Shown in pieces: positions 7,995-16,312 of a DNA stretch of 46,249 nt. Under the pieces are notes generated by a model that saw only the letters and a list, made by a program, of their open reading frames with translations, ran no database searches and was not told where the DNA came from. A program made the position numbers and the translations under genes. The first letter of the stretch is position 1, and each line of letters opens with the position of its first letter. Source of the stretch: Streptomyces beijiangensis (GTDB lineage: Bacteria; Actinomycetota; Actinomycetes; Streptomycetales; Streptomycetaceae); contig NZ_JAFLRJ010000101.1 of assembly GCF_017315755.1 (NCBI RefSeq), positions 1 through 46,249 on the forward strand, in the 5' to 3' direction.

Positions 7995-8997
7995 ACAGCC
8001 CCGGGATCTCGTCCACCCGGACCGGGCGGTGCTCACGCCGTGAGAGCTCGCACGCCTCGGCGATGCGCAGGGCGTGCAGCGCCTCCCGGCCGTCGCAGGG
8101 GTTGGCGAGCTCTCCCCGTACGACCTTCAGGAAGGCGTCGAGCTCGGCTTCGTAGGCGGGTGCGAAGCGCTCCAGGAAGCCGGCCCACGGCTTGGCGGCG
8201 GGCGGCGGGCCCTGAGGTTCGGCCGAGGTGAGCGGCGTACGGTCATCGAGCCCGGCCGCGATCTGGTCCAACTCCCCGGCCAGCTCCATGCGGACGTCGT
8301 AACCCGCCCCGTTGCACCGGGTCGCGGTGGCCGTGGCGAGCACCCCGTCGTCCAGGGTGAGCACGGCTGCCGCCGTGTCGATGTCCTGGGCGGAGCGGAA
8401 CATGGCGGGCCCCGCGTCCGAGCCCGTCGCGTACACCTCCACGACCTCCCGACCTGTCACCCACCGCAGCATGTCGAAGTCGTGCACCAGGCAGTCGCGG
8501 TAGAGGCCGCCCGACAGCGGCAGATACGCGGCGGGCGGCGGCGCGGGATCGGACGTCATGGCCCGTACGGTGTGCAGCCGCCCCAGCGCCCCGGACCTCA
8601 CGAGCCTGCGCGCCGCCGCGTAGCCCGCGTCGAAGCGCCGCATGAAGCCCAGCTGGAGCACGGTCCCTGCCGCCTCGACCTCCCGCAGCGCGGCCAGGGT
8701 CCCTGTCAGGTCGAGGGCGATGGGCTTCTCGCAGAAGACGGGGAGCGCGGCGCCCGCCGCCCGGCCGATCAGCTCCGCGTGCGAGGAGGTGGCCGAGGCG
8801 ATGACGAGGGCGTCGAGGTCCCGGGCGAACAGCTCGTCCACCGAGGGCGCGGCCGTCGCACCGGTCCGCAGCGCCACCTCCGCCGCCCGCGCCCCGTCGG
8901 CGTCCGCGACCACCAGGGCGTCCACGCCGGGGTGGCCGCCCAGCACCCCCGCGTGGAAGGAGCCGATCCGTCCTGTGCCGACAAGTCCGATACGCAT
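7984..8997 (-). CDS. Gfo/Idh/MocA oxidoreductase (inositol 2-dehydrogenase-like)
   Basis: A 337-residue protein with an N-terminal Rossmann motif GLVGTGRIGSFHAG (residues 4-17), the EKP motif at 90-92 (CEKPIAL) and the sequence DCLVHDFDMLRW with Asp168 and His172. The Lys91/Asp168/His172 set matches the catalytic triad of IolG-type inositol dehydrogenases. The family oxidises polyols or sugars with NAD+. The start at 8997 begins the Rossmann fold directly and has GGGG upstream. Its promoter carries the same operator as the sugar importer at 16400, so it probably belongs to the GntR regulon. The exact substrate is inference. Confidence 0.9.
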   Translation of the reverse strand: MRIGLVGTGRIGSFHAGVLGGHPGVDALVVADADGARAAEVALRTGATAAPSVDELFARDLDALVIASATSSHAELIGRAAGAALPVFCEKPIALDLTGTLAALREVEAAGTVLQLGFMRRFDAGYAAARRLVRSGALGRLHTVRAMTSDPAPPPAAYLPLSGGLYRDCLVHDFDMLRWVTGREVVEVYATGSDAGPAMFRSAQDIDTAAAVLTLDDGVLATATATRCNGAGYDVRMELAGELDQIAAGLDDRTPLTSAEPQGPPPAAKPWAGFLERFAPAYEAELDAFLKVVRGELANPCDGREALHALRIAEACELSRREHRPVRVDEIPGLSTS

Positions 8998-9003
8998 GGC
9001 CCC

Positions 9004-9048
9004 AACGTGCCGTCGCCCGCCCGGTCCTGTCAACGGTATGTCCTGACA
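9004..9048 (-). promoter_or_regulatory. Promoter and operator of the IolG-like gene
   Basis: Reading right to left: operator TGTCAGGACA (9039-9048), 5 nt, -35 box TTGACA (9028-9033), 18 nt, -10-like CACGTT (9004-9009), then the ATG at 8997. The operator-to-(-35) distance and the sequence between them resemble the promoter at 16313-16357 (GACAwACCrTTGACr in both). The -10 match is poor but starts and spacing fit. Control by the GntR protein at 15527 is inference. Confidence 0.6.
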
Positions 9049-9068
9049 AACTCCCGATGAACGATGAA

Positions 9069-11009
9069 CTACACGGCGTCCACCGCATCGAGGCGCAGCA
9101 CCGTCACCCCGTACGGCGGCAGCACCACCGTGTCCACCTCGCCGCCCGCGGGCTCCGAAAGGCGGTGCCCCGGCGTGATCGCCGGCTTCACCGTGAGCTC
9201 GTCGGGGCACTGGCTGACCAGCCAGACGAAACGGTGCCCGTCCTCATGGACCAGCAGGTCCACGGCGACGCGCGGATCGTCGACGGTCACGGGCCGCCGT
9301 ACGCCCGCATGCGCGGCGAGCGCGTCGTACAGCCTGCTCGTCGCCTCCGGATTGACCCTCGGAGTGACGGCCGCCATGTGCTCCAGCGGATAAGTGCACA
9401 GCACGATGCCGCCGGCGCCGACGCTGCGGTGCAGCAGTGCGGGCCGCCCGCGCCCGTCGGTCGCGAGCACCTCGGCCCCGTCCGGCTCCACGGGAAGGAA
9501 GGACCTGCTGCTGTCGGTGCCCGCGGTGCGGAAGGCCAGGGTGGCGCCTTCGGGGAGGTTCCCGAAGGACTGCCGGAAGGTCAGCACGGTCTCCTCGTCC
9601 TCGATCGGATTGACCATCCCGTACTCCAACTGGTGCCGCACACCGAAGAGTTCGTCGAGGTGGGCGTACCAGGGACCGCGCTGTTCGTCATGGCTGCCCG
9701 CACAGTACGAGACATAGACCGTCGCTCCGCCGCGCGCCAGCTCCTCCAGCCGGTACCAGCCGGAGGCGAGCAGCTGCTTGGTGGCGGGCACCAGATACAG
9801 CCGGTGCCCCTCCGGCAGCCCGTTGCTCTCGCGCACGACCGCCGCGGGGGCGTCCGCGAGCCGGGCCGCGATCCACGCCTGCCGGCCGGTCTGCTCCACG
9901 TGGCTGCGGTCCTCGGGGCGGGTGAAGGGGTAGAGCGTGTCCAGGTACGAGGAGATCACCAGGGCCGTGTCCGTGTCCGCGCGGGTGCACCGCTCGAAGT
10001 CCACCGCCTCCAGCACCCCGGCGAAATCACGGAGTTCGCGCAGCTGGGGCTTGGGGGTGCCTGCGGAGTCGGTGAGCCCGAAGTGCATCTCGAAGGGGTG
10101 ATGGTTGTACGGCGGCTGCTCGCGCAGCGTGTCGTAGTCGGTGTTGTTCCAGGCGACCCAGCCTGTCGCCCCGGCCAGCAGGGAGTTGTGCAGGGCCTGG
10201 CGGTAGTAGCGCGCGGCATGCGCGCCCGAGGCGAACGCGGAGGTCAGCCCGAACTCCTCAAGGACCACGGGCCGGCGATAGGTCCCGGTCAGCTCGCAGA
10301 CCCAGGCGGCCGCGTAGTGCTGGCGCACCACGTCGTCCTCCATGCGGTAGACGTGCGGGCCGAGCCAGTCGGTGAGGGCGGCGGTGTCGCGCAGCGAGAA
10401 GCCGTTGTCGTGGCCGGAATTCTCCAGGCCCCAGGCGCCGTCGCCGAGAGAGACGGGCTGCGTGGCGCCGCCCGCCCGTACCGCGTCCACCAGGATCTGG
10501 GCCCAGGAGGCGACCGATTCGCGGGTGGCGCCCTCGGCTCCGTAGATCGGCATCTCGTTGGAGATCAGCCAGCCGGCCACGGCCGGGTGGTCCTTGAAGC
10601 GGCGGGTCATCTCGCGGGCGAACCAGGCCTGTCGGGCCACCAGCCACACATCGGTGTAGAGGTCGCGGCCGCCCCGCCAGGCGGGATCCCAGTTCTCGCC
10701 GGACATATGGCCGACGATGAACGTCGGCACGGTGGTCATGGCGAGCTCCTGGTGGCGGTCCAGGAAGTCCCGGTAGCGGTCGCAGAGCACCTCGTCGACG
10801 CGGTGCGGCTCGGGGTGGAAGTCCGGCCAGTAGAAGAACGACCGGGTCATGTTCAGCCCGTGCTCGCGCAGGACGCGCAGCTCATCGCCGACGGTCTCCC
10901 CGTCGTACGAGCGCCACATCAGCGGGCCGCCGTTGCGTGACCAGAAATTGGCGCCGAGCCAGGTGGCGGGGGAGTGGTCGGAGGAAAGGCGGGCAGCAGG
11001 ACGCTCCAT
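9069..11009 (-). CDS. GH5-like glycoside hydrolase
   Basis: A 646-residue protein without a signal peptide, so probably cytoplasmic. An N-terminal (beta/alpha)8 barrel contains the acid/base in LISNEMPIYG (Glu152) and the nucleophile in VVLEEFG (Glu252), the arrangement of GH5-type clan A enzymes; WVAWNNTDYD follows. The last 300 residues resemble a trimerisation/beta-galactosidase-like region ending in a beta-rich domain. Beta-mannosidase, beta-galactosidase or related exo-activity on an imported oligosaccharide is possible. The start at 11009 has AGGGAG upstream. It lies behind LacI operators and 131 nt from the lacI stop, and is functionally linked to the importer at 12366. Confidence 0.85.
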   Translation of the reverse strand: MERPAARLSSDHSPATWLGANFWSRNGGPLMWRSYDGETVGDELRVLREHGLNMTRSFFYWPDFHPEPHRVDEVLCDRYRDFLDRHQELAMTTVPTFIVGHMSGENWDPAWRGGRDLYTDVWLVARQAWFAREMTRRFKDHPAVAGWLISNEMPIYGAEGATRESVASWAQILVDAVRAGGATQPVSLGDGAWGLENSGHDNGFSLRDTAALTDWLGPHVYRMEDDVVRQHYAAAWVCELTGTYRRPVVLEEFGLTSAFASGAHAARYYRQALHNSLLAGATGWVAWNNTDYDTLREQPPYNHHPFEMHFGLTDSAGTPKPQLRELRDFAGVLEAVDFERCTRADTDTALVISSYLDTLYPFTRPEDRSHVEQTGRQAWIAARLADAPAAVVRESNGLPEGHRLYLVPATKQLLASGWYRLEELARGGATVYVSYCAGSHDEQRGPWYAHLDELFGVRHQLEYGMVNPIEDEETVLTFRQSFGNLPEGATLAFRTAGTDSSRSFLPVEPDGAEVLATDGRGRPALLHRSVGAGGIVLCTYPLEHMAAVTPRVNPEATSRLYDALAAHAGVRRPVTVDDPRVAVDLLVHEDGHRFVWLVSQCPDELTVKPAITPGHRLSEPAGGEVDTVVLPPYGVTVLRLDAVDAV

Positions 11010-11094
11010 CGGCGAATTCTCCCTGAGGACACTGAGGGCAGCTGGCATGACGTGTGCGGCCCGTTGCGGACGGGCGTGCCGCGCTTTCCGCATC

Positions 11095-11143
11095 AGTGAA
11101 CCGCTGTACCGGTTTAGCGTCAACCCCTCGGTAAACCGGTTTA
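11095..11143 (-). promoter_or_regulatory. GH5 promoter with two LacI-type operators
   Basis: On the minus strand, -35 TTGACG (11118-11123) and a -10-like TTCACT (11095-11100) are 17 nt apart. One operator copy, TGTACCGGTTTA (11105-11116), lies inside the spacer. A perfect palindrome, TAAACCGGTTTA (11132-11143), lies just upstream of the -35 and includes the lacI stop codon. The centres are 27 bp apart. Central CCGG with A/T flanks is typical of LacI-family operators; assignment to the adjacent LacI is inference. Confidence 0.75.
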
Positions 11144-12157
11144 CTTGATCGGTGCCGCCACGCTCCCGCGCAGCGTCAGCCGAGGTGCCGGGTCCTCCCT
11201 GTCCGCCACCGGCAGGCCGCCCGCCGCCGCCCGCAGCAGCCGTGCCGCATGGGCCCCGTACCCGGCGATGTCCCGGCTGAGGGCGGTCAGCGGCGGGTGC
11301 ACCAGCTCGCAGAGTGCGGAGTCGTCCCAGGCCAGCAGGGAGATGTCGGCGGGCACGCGCAGCCCCATCGACTGGACGGCGGCGAGGCCGGAGACGGCCA
11401 TCACATCGTTGTCGTAGATGATCGCCGTGGGCGCGTCCGCACGCCCCGAGAGCAGCTTCCGGGTGGCGGCCGCCCCTGCCTCACCGCTGTAGTCGGTCTC
11501 CACCGTCACGCCGGTGAGACCCAACTCCCGTACACAGGCGTGGAACGCGGTCGCACGGATCACGGTGTGCCGCAGTCGCGCGGGCCCGCCCACCCGTGCG
11601 AGCCGCCGATGCCCCAGGTCGGCGAGGTGGCGTACCACCGCCCGCACGGCGGCCGCGTCGTCGCTCCAGACCGCGGGCAGTGCCCCGGTGCCGACCGGCG
11701 CGCCGATCACCACGGCCGGCATCCCGAGCTGTTCGAGCACGGTCACCCGGGCGTCGTCGGCCTGCAGATCCACCAGGAACACACCGTCCACCCGGCGCTG
11801 CGCCCACCACGACTTGTAGAGCGCGACCTCCGCCGCCTGGTCCTCCGCCATGGTCAGCATCAGCGGTGTGGCGTCCCTGGTCAGCTCGGACTGGATGCCG
11901 GAGATCAGCTGCATGAAGAAGGGTTCGAGGCCGAGCGTGCGCGCGGGCCTGTCGATGACCAGACCGAACGCGCCGGCCCGGCCGTCGGAGAGCGCGCGGG
12001 CGGCGCTGTTGGGCTGCCAGCCGAGTTCTTCCGCGATGGCGAGGATGCGGTGGCGGGTCGGCTCGGAGACGCCGGGACGGTTGTTGAGCGCGAAGGACAC
12101 CGCGCCCTTGGTGACTCCGGCGCGGCGGGCGATGTCCGCCATCGTGGGCCGCTTCAC
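11141..12157 (-). CDS. LacI-family transcriptional regulator
   Basis: A 338-residue repressor of normal length. The N-terminal helix-turn-helix MADIARRAGVTKGAVSFALN is followed by the hinge helix NSAARALSDGR, then a periplasmic-binding-protein-like effector domain (about 62-330). A GTG at 12157 with AGGT upstream is chosen; the ATG at 12142 is the alternative. It lies between the GH5-like gene and the divergent ABC importer, the usual place for a local repressor relieved by an imported sugar. Matching palindromes lie at both ends of the gene (11105-11143 and 12190-12201), so it probably controls the glycosidase and its own gene. Confidence 0.93.
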   Translation of the reverse strand: MKRPTMADIARRAGVTKGAVSFALNNRPGVSEPTRHRILAIAEELGWQPNSAARALSDGRAGAFGLVIDRPARTLGLEPFFMQLISGIQSELTRDATPLMLTMAEDQAAEVALYKSWWAQRRVDGVFLVDLQADDARVTVLEQLGMPAVVIGAPVGTGALPAVWSDDAAAVRAVVRHLADLGHRRLARVGGPARLRHTVIRATAFHACVRELGLTGVTVETDYSGEAGAAATRKLLSGRADAPTAIIYDNDVMAVSGLAAVQSMGLRVPADISLLAWDDSALCELVHPPLTALSRDIAGYGAHAARLLRAAAGGLPVADREDPAPRLTLRGSVAAPIK

Positions 12158-12189
12158 GGGCAGGACCTGGGAGTTCGATTCATTTCGAC

Positions 12190-12201
12190 TAATCCGGTTC
12201 A
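12190..12201. promoter_or_regulatory. Third LacI-type operator in the lacI/importer intergenic region
   Basis: TAATCCGGTTCA matches the perfect palindrome TAAACCGGTTTA at 10 of 12 positions. It lies 33 bp upstream of the lacI GTG, where it could repress lacI, and 165 bp upstream of the importer ATG. Control by the adjacent LacI is inference from sequence and position. Confidence 0.6.
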
Positions 12202-12254
12202 GCTAGAGGGGCGGTTTGATTTTTTACATCGTCGGACACCGCTCAGCAGAAAAG

Positions 12255-12296
12255 CAATGCACCGGCATTGACTCAGCCTTTCGCACACCCTTAATT
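12255..12296 (+). promoter_or_regulatory. Predicted promoter of the sugar ABC importer, with inverted repeat
   Basis: TTGACT (12268-12273), a 17-nt spacer and TTAATT (12291-12296) form a plausible housekeeping promoter ahead of the ATG at 12366. A perfect inverted repeat CAATGC-ACCG-GCATTG (12255-12270) overlaps the -35 box. It does not match the LacI operator flanks, so a second regulator or chance is possible. Confidence 0.5.
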
Positions 12297-12365
12297 TCAC
12301 GGCACCGACGGTGCGCGGACCACCGTTCGGCCCTCCATCCGTGCCACGACGAGCTAGGGACAGCC

Positions 12366-13700
12366 ATGGTGCACATACGGATACGGACACGGACAACGGC
12401 GTTCGCCGGAGCGCTGATCGCCACCGCGCTGCTGACCGCGGGCTGCACCGGCAGCGGGGGCAGCACCAAGGGCGCGGACGCGAAGGCGCCCACGGACGCG
12501 AAGAAGGTCTCGGGGGCCATCACCGTCCTCACCCAGCGGACCGACCTCGCGCAGGACGGCACGCTCAAGAAGTACGCCGCCGAGTTCAAGAAGATCTACC
12601 CCGGCGTCGACGTGAAGTTCGAGGGCATCACCGACTACGAGGGCGAGGTCAAGATCCGTATGAATACGGAGAACTACGGCGACGTCCTCATGATCCCCTC
12701 GGTGGTGAAGAAGAACGACTACCCCAAGTTCTTCGCCTCGCTGGGCACTTCGGCCGAGCGCAGCAAGAAGTACAACTACACCGCCTTCACCACGGTGGAC
12801 GGCAAGGTCTACGGTCAGAGCCCGATCGGCACCACACCCGGCTTCGTCTACAACAAGAAGGTGTGGAAGGAGGCCGGCATCACCGCCTGGCCCACCACAC
12901 CCGCCGGGTTCATCGCCGACCTCAAGGCGATCAAGTCGAAGACGAAGGCGACGCCGTACTACACCAACTTCAAGGACATGTGGCCGCTGACCTCATGGAC
13001 CGCCGCGAACGGCTCCGTCAGCTGTGACACCCAGGCCCAGAACAAGTTCACCACCACCGACCCCTGGGCCGAGGGCAGCGACCTGCGCACCATCGACACC
13101 CTCGTCTACGACATCGTGCACGAGAACCTCGCCGAGAAGGACCCGACCACCACCAACTGGGAAGGGTCCAAGCCCAAGTTGGCCAAGGGCGAGATCGCCA
13201 CCATGTGGCTCGGCTCCTGGGCGGTCATCCAGATGCAGCAGGCCGCCACGGCGGCAGGCACCAGCCCGGACGACATCGGCTTCATGCCCTTCCCTGCCCA
13301 GGTCGACGGGAAGTTCTGCGCGATCTCGGCCCCCGACTACAACCAGGCCGTCAACATCCACTCCGCGCACAAGGACGCGGCCCGCGCCTGGATCGACTGG
13401 TTCACCGACAAGTCCGGTTACTCCGTGACCAATCTGGCCCTCTCACCGGTCAAGGGCGCACCGCTGCCCGCCATCCTGAAGCCGTACGAGGACGCGGGTG
13501 CGAAGTTCATCGAGCTGAACCAGGACAAGACCGCCCAGGTCAACGAGATCGACAACGAGTCGGAGATCGGCCTGCAGAAGCCGGACTACCGCCAGGAGCT
13601 GATCGATCTGGCGCGCGGCGCCAAGAAGGGCACCCTGGACGGCTTCCTGGCGGGCCTGTCCAAGCGCTGGTCCGCGGCCGAGAAGAGCGCGGGCAACTGA
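12366..13700 (+). CDS. Sugar ABC transporter substrate-binding lipoprotein
   Basis: A 444-residue extracellular binding protein (family SBP_bac_1/8). A basic N-terminus and hydrophobic stretch end in a lipobox LTAGC, followed by a Gly/Ser linker, so it is lipid-anchored outside the cell. The mature domain has the usual two-lobe landmarks, including TVDGKVYGQSP and GFVYNKKVWKEAGI. The start at 12366 follows AGGGA. The stop overlaps the first permease start by one base (TGATG). No ATPase is encoded here; in Streptomyces such systems use the shared MsiK ATPase. LacI control and a glycoside ligand are inferred from neighbours. Confidence 0.93.
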   Translation: MVHIRIRTRTTAFAGALIATALLTAGCTGSGGSTKGADAKAPTDAKKVSGAITVLTQRTDLAQDGTLKKYAAEFKKIYPGVDVKFEGITDYEGEVKIRMNTENYGDVLMIPSVVKKNDYPKFFASLGTSAERSKKYNYTAFTTVDGKVYGQSPIGTTPGFVYNKKVWKEAGITAWPTTPAGFIADLKAIKSKTKATPYYTNFKDMWPLTSWTAANGSVSCDTQAQNKFTTTDPWAEGSDLRTIDTLVYDIVHENLAEKDPTTTNWEGSKPKLAKGEIATMWLGSWAVIQMQQAATAAGTSPDDIGFMPFPAQVDGKFCAISAPDYNQAVNIHSAHKDAARAWIDWFTDKSGYSVTNLALSPVKGAPLPAILKPYEDAGAKFIELNQDKTAQVNEIDNESEIGLQKPDYRQELIDLARGAKKGTLDGFLAGLSKRWSAAEKSAGN

Positions 13701-14647
13701 TGGTCCAGATCGCCGACAAGGCGCCGCGCACCGGCGCCCCGGCCCCCGTACGGGAACGCCCCGCGCCGCGCCCCTCGCGGGCGCGGCTGTGGCGGGGCGT
13801 CACGCCCTGGCTCTTCATGGCGGTGCCGCTGGCGCTCCTGGTGACCTTCACCTACGCGCCGGTGGCCAACATGATCGCGTACTCCTTCACCGACTGGGAC
13901 GGCCTGAGCCCGGACCTGAAGTACACCGGCTTCGAGAACTACACCGAACTCTTCACCCGTCCCGAGCTGTTCCAGGTCTTCTACGTCTCGGTCTACTACC
14001 TCGCGGCCTCGGTCGTGCAGATCGCCGTCGCGCTCTACTTCGCGACCCTCCTCAGCTTCAACGTCCGCTTCCGCAACCTCTTCAAGGGGATCCTCTTCTT
14101 CCCCTACCTGATCAACGGGGTCGCCATCGGCTTCGTCTTCCTCTACTTCTTCCAGGACGGCGGCACCCTGGACTCCGTACTGAAACTCTTCGGCGCCTCC
14201 ACCGACCGCGCCTGGCTCGGCACCCCCGCCTCCGCCAACGTCTCCCTCGCGGGGGTCTCCATCTGGCGCTTCATGGGCCTGAACTTCGTGCTCTTCCTCG
14301 GCGCGATCCAGTCCATACCCGGCGAGTTGTACGAAGCGGCCGAACTCGACGGCGCCACCCGATGGCAGCAGTTCCGCCACATCATCGCGCCCGGCATCAA
14401 GCCCGTGATCAGCCTCAGCGTGATCCTGGCGATCTCGGGATCGCTCTCCGTCTTCGAGATCCCGTACATCATGACCGGCGGCGCGACCGGCACCGAGACC
14501 TTTGTGATCCAGACGGTGAAGCTCGCCTTCCAGTTCAACAAGACGGGGCTGGCGTCGGCGGCCGCGGTCGTCCTGCTGCTGATCATCCTGGCGGCGACCT
14601 GGGTGCAGCGCCGCCTCGTACCCGACGACAAGGTGGACCTCGTATGA
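13700..14647 (+). CDS. Sugar ABC transporter permease (MalF/UgpA type)
   Basis: A 315-residue membrane protein with about six helices after a basic 35-residue cytoplasmic leader. The conserved ABC permease EAA loop reads LYEAAELDGATRWQQFRHI, which contacts the ATPase. SFTDWDGL and FTGFENYTELF-like sequence in the first periplasmic loop are typical of CUT1 sugar permeases. It starts in a one-base overlap with the binding-protein stop and overlaps the next permease (ATGA), so all three are translationally coupled. Confidence 0.94.
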   Translation: MVQIADKAPRTGAPAPVRERPAPRPSRARLWRGVTPWLFMAVPLALLVTFTYAPVANMIAYSFTDWDGLSPDLKYTGFENYTELFTRPELFQVFYVSVYYLAASVVQIAVALYFATLLSFNVRFRNLFKGILFFPYLINGVAIGFVFLYFFQDGGTLDSVLKLFGASTDRAWLGTPASANVSLAGVSIWRFMGLNFVLFLGAIQSIPGELYEAAELDGATRWQQFRHIIAPGIKPVISLSVILAISGSLSVFEIPYIMTGGATGTETFVIQTVKLAFQFNKTGLASAAAVVLLLIILAATWVQRRLVPDDKVDLV

Positions 14648-15483
14648 GCATCCGACTGCGCCGCTCCACCGCGCCGACGCTGGCGTACCTCTCCCTGGTC
14701 GTCGCCGCGCTGGTGGTGCTGCTGCCCCTGGCCGGGATCCTCCTGACCTCGCTGAAGAGCTCGAAGGAGATGGCGGACGGAAGCGGGGCGCTCGCCCTGC
14801 CGCACGACTGGCTCAACTTCTCCAACTACGCGACGGCCTTCAGCGACGGCCACATGCTGACGGCCTTCGGCAACACGGCCTTCATCCTGCTCTTCGCCAT
14901 CACCGGTACCGTCGTCATCGGCTCCATGACGGCCTACGCCATCGACCGGTTCACGTTCCGCTTCAAGAAGCTGGTGGTGGGACTCTTCCTGGTCGCCACC
15001 CTCGTGCCGGGAGTGACCACCCAGGTCGCGACCTTCCAGATCGTCAACAGTTTCGGCCTCTTCGACTCCCGCTGGGCGCCGATCGCGCTCTACACCGGCA
15101 CCGACATCGTCTCGATCTACATCTTCCTGCAGTTCATCAGGGGGATCCCGATCTCCCTGGACGAGTCGGCCCGCCTGGACGGCGCCAACGCCTTCACGAT
15201 CTACCGGAAGATCATCTTCCCGCTGCTCAAGCCGGCGATCGCCACCGTCGTGATCATCAAGGGCATCACCGTCTACAACGACTTCTACATCCCGTTCCTC
15301 TATATGCCGTCCGAGAACCTGGGCACGATCTCCACCTCGCTCTTCCGCTTCAAGGGCCCCTTCGGAGCGCACTGGGAGACCATCTCGGCCGGCGCGGTGC
15401 TGGTCATCCTGCCGACCCTCGCCGTCTTCCTCTTCCTGCAGCGCTACATCTACAACGGCTTCACCCGGGGGGCGACGAAATGA
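14644..15483 (+). CDS. Sugar ABC transporter permease (MalG/UgpE type)
   Basis: A 279-residue CUT1 inner permease with six helices. The first helix is LAYLSLVVAALVVLLPL, and the EAA loop reads SLDESARLDGANAFTIYRKI. The C-terminus QRYIYNGFTRGATK resembles the usual QRYFVRGLTAGAVK ending of this class. Its start overlaps the previous stop (ATGA). The stop at 15483 lies only 7 bp from the GntR operator/promoter, so transcription may read into the GntR gene. Confidence 0.94.
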   Translation: MSIRLRRSTAPTLAYLSLVVAALVVLLPLAGILLTSLKSSKEMADGSGALALPHDWLNFSNYATAFSDGHMLTAFGNTAFILLFAITGTVVIGSMTAYAIDRFTFRFKKLVVGLFLVATLVPGVTTQVATFQIVNSFGLFDSRWAPIALYTGTDIVSIYIFLQFIRGIPISLDESARLDGANAFTIYRKIIFPLLKPAIATVVIIKGITVYNDFYIPFLYMPSENLGTISTSLFRFKGPFGAHWETISAGAVLVILPTLAVFLFLQRYIYNGFTRGATK

Positions 15484-15490
15484 CAACCCT

Positions 15491-15520
15491 TTGTCCGGAC
15501 AACCGGACGAGGGCTACGCT
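15491..15520 (+). promoter_or_regulatory. GntR promoter with perfect palindromic operator (autoregulation)
   Basis: TTGTCCGGACAA (15491-15502) is a perfect 12-bp palindrome whose first half is also a -35-like TTGTCC. After 18 nt comes TACGCT (15515-15520), and the GTG start at 15527 is 6 nt further, where transcription would begin. A repressor on the palindrome would block the promoter. The core TGTCCGGACA matches the sites upstream of the importer operon and the IolG-like gene. Confidence 0.65.
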
Positions 15521-15526
15521 CGCCCC

Positions 15527-16291
15527 GTGTCCAAACCCATGGCCGATCCCGCCCTCAGTCTTGAACTCGGTGTGGACCGCACCAGCCCGGTCCCGCTCTA
15601 CTTCCAGCTCGCCCAGCAGCTGGAGGCGGCCATCGAGCGCGGCAGGCTCACCCCCGGCTCCCTCCTCGGCAACGAGATCGACCTCGCGGGCCGTCTGGGG
15701 CTGTCCCGTCCCACCGTCCGCCAGGCCATCCAGTCCCTCGTCGACAAGGGTCTGCTGGTACGCCGCAGAGGCGTCGGCACCCAGGTCGTGCACAGCCAGG
15801 TCAAGCGCCCGCTCGAACTGAGCAGCCTGTACGACGACCTCCTCGCCGCCGGACAGCGCCCCACCACCCGCGTCCTGTGCAACGACACCGTCCCTGCGAC
15901 CGCCGGGATCGCCGCGGCGCTCGCGGTCCCCGAGGGCAGCGAGGTCCAGCACATCGAGCGGCTGAGGCTCGCCTACGACGAGCCCATGGCGCACCTGTGC
16001 AACTACCTCCCCGCCGGCCTTCTCGCCCTGGACACCGACCGGTTGGAGGCGACGGGGCTCTACCGGATGATGCGCGCGGCAGGCATCACCCTGCACAGCG
16101 CCCGCCAGTCGGTGGGCGCCCGCGCCGCCTCGGCCGCGGAGGCCGTACGCCTCGAAGAGGCGGACGGGGCGCCGCTGCTCACCATGCAGCGCACCACCTT
16201 CGACTCCACGGGACGGGCCGTCGAATACGGCACCCACGCCTACCGGGCCTCGCGATACGCCTTCGAGTTCCAGCTCCTGGTCCGCCCGTAG
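15527..16291 (+). CDS. GntR-family (HutC subfamily, UTRA domain) regulator
   Basis: A 254-residue regulator. A winged helix (about residues 18-85) contains LAGRLGLSRPTVRQAIQSLV and the wing RRRGVGTQVV. A UTRA ligand-binding domain follows, with the typical VQHIERLRLAYDEPMAHLCN start and a C-terminus RASRYAFEFQLLV. UTRA domains bind sugars, sugar phosphates or amino acids. GTG 15527 is chosen because a -10-like box ends 6 nt before it, implying leaderless translation; ATG 15539 is the alternative. It precedes the importer operon and is proposed to repress it and the IolG-like gene through TGTyCnGACA sites. Confidence 0.9.
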   Translation: MSKPMADPALSLELGVDRTSPVPLYFQLAQQLEAAIERGRLTPGSLLGNEIDLAGRLGLSRPTVRQAIQSLVDKGLLVRRRGVGTQVVHSQVKRPLELSSLYDDLLAAGQRPTTRVLCNDTVPATAGIAAALAVPEGSEVQHIERLRLAYDEPMAHLCNYLPAGLLALDTDRLEATGLYRMMRAAGITLHSARQSVGARAASAAEAVRLEEADGAPLLTMQRTTFDSTGRAVEYGTHAYRASRYAFEFQLLVRP

Positions 16292-16312
16292 GACCGTACT
16301 GGGTCGTAAGAA

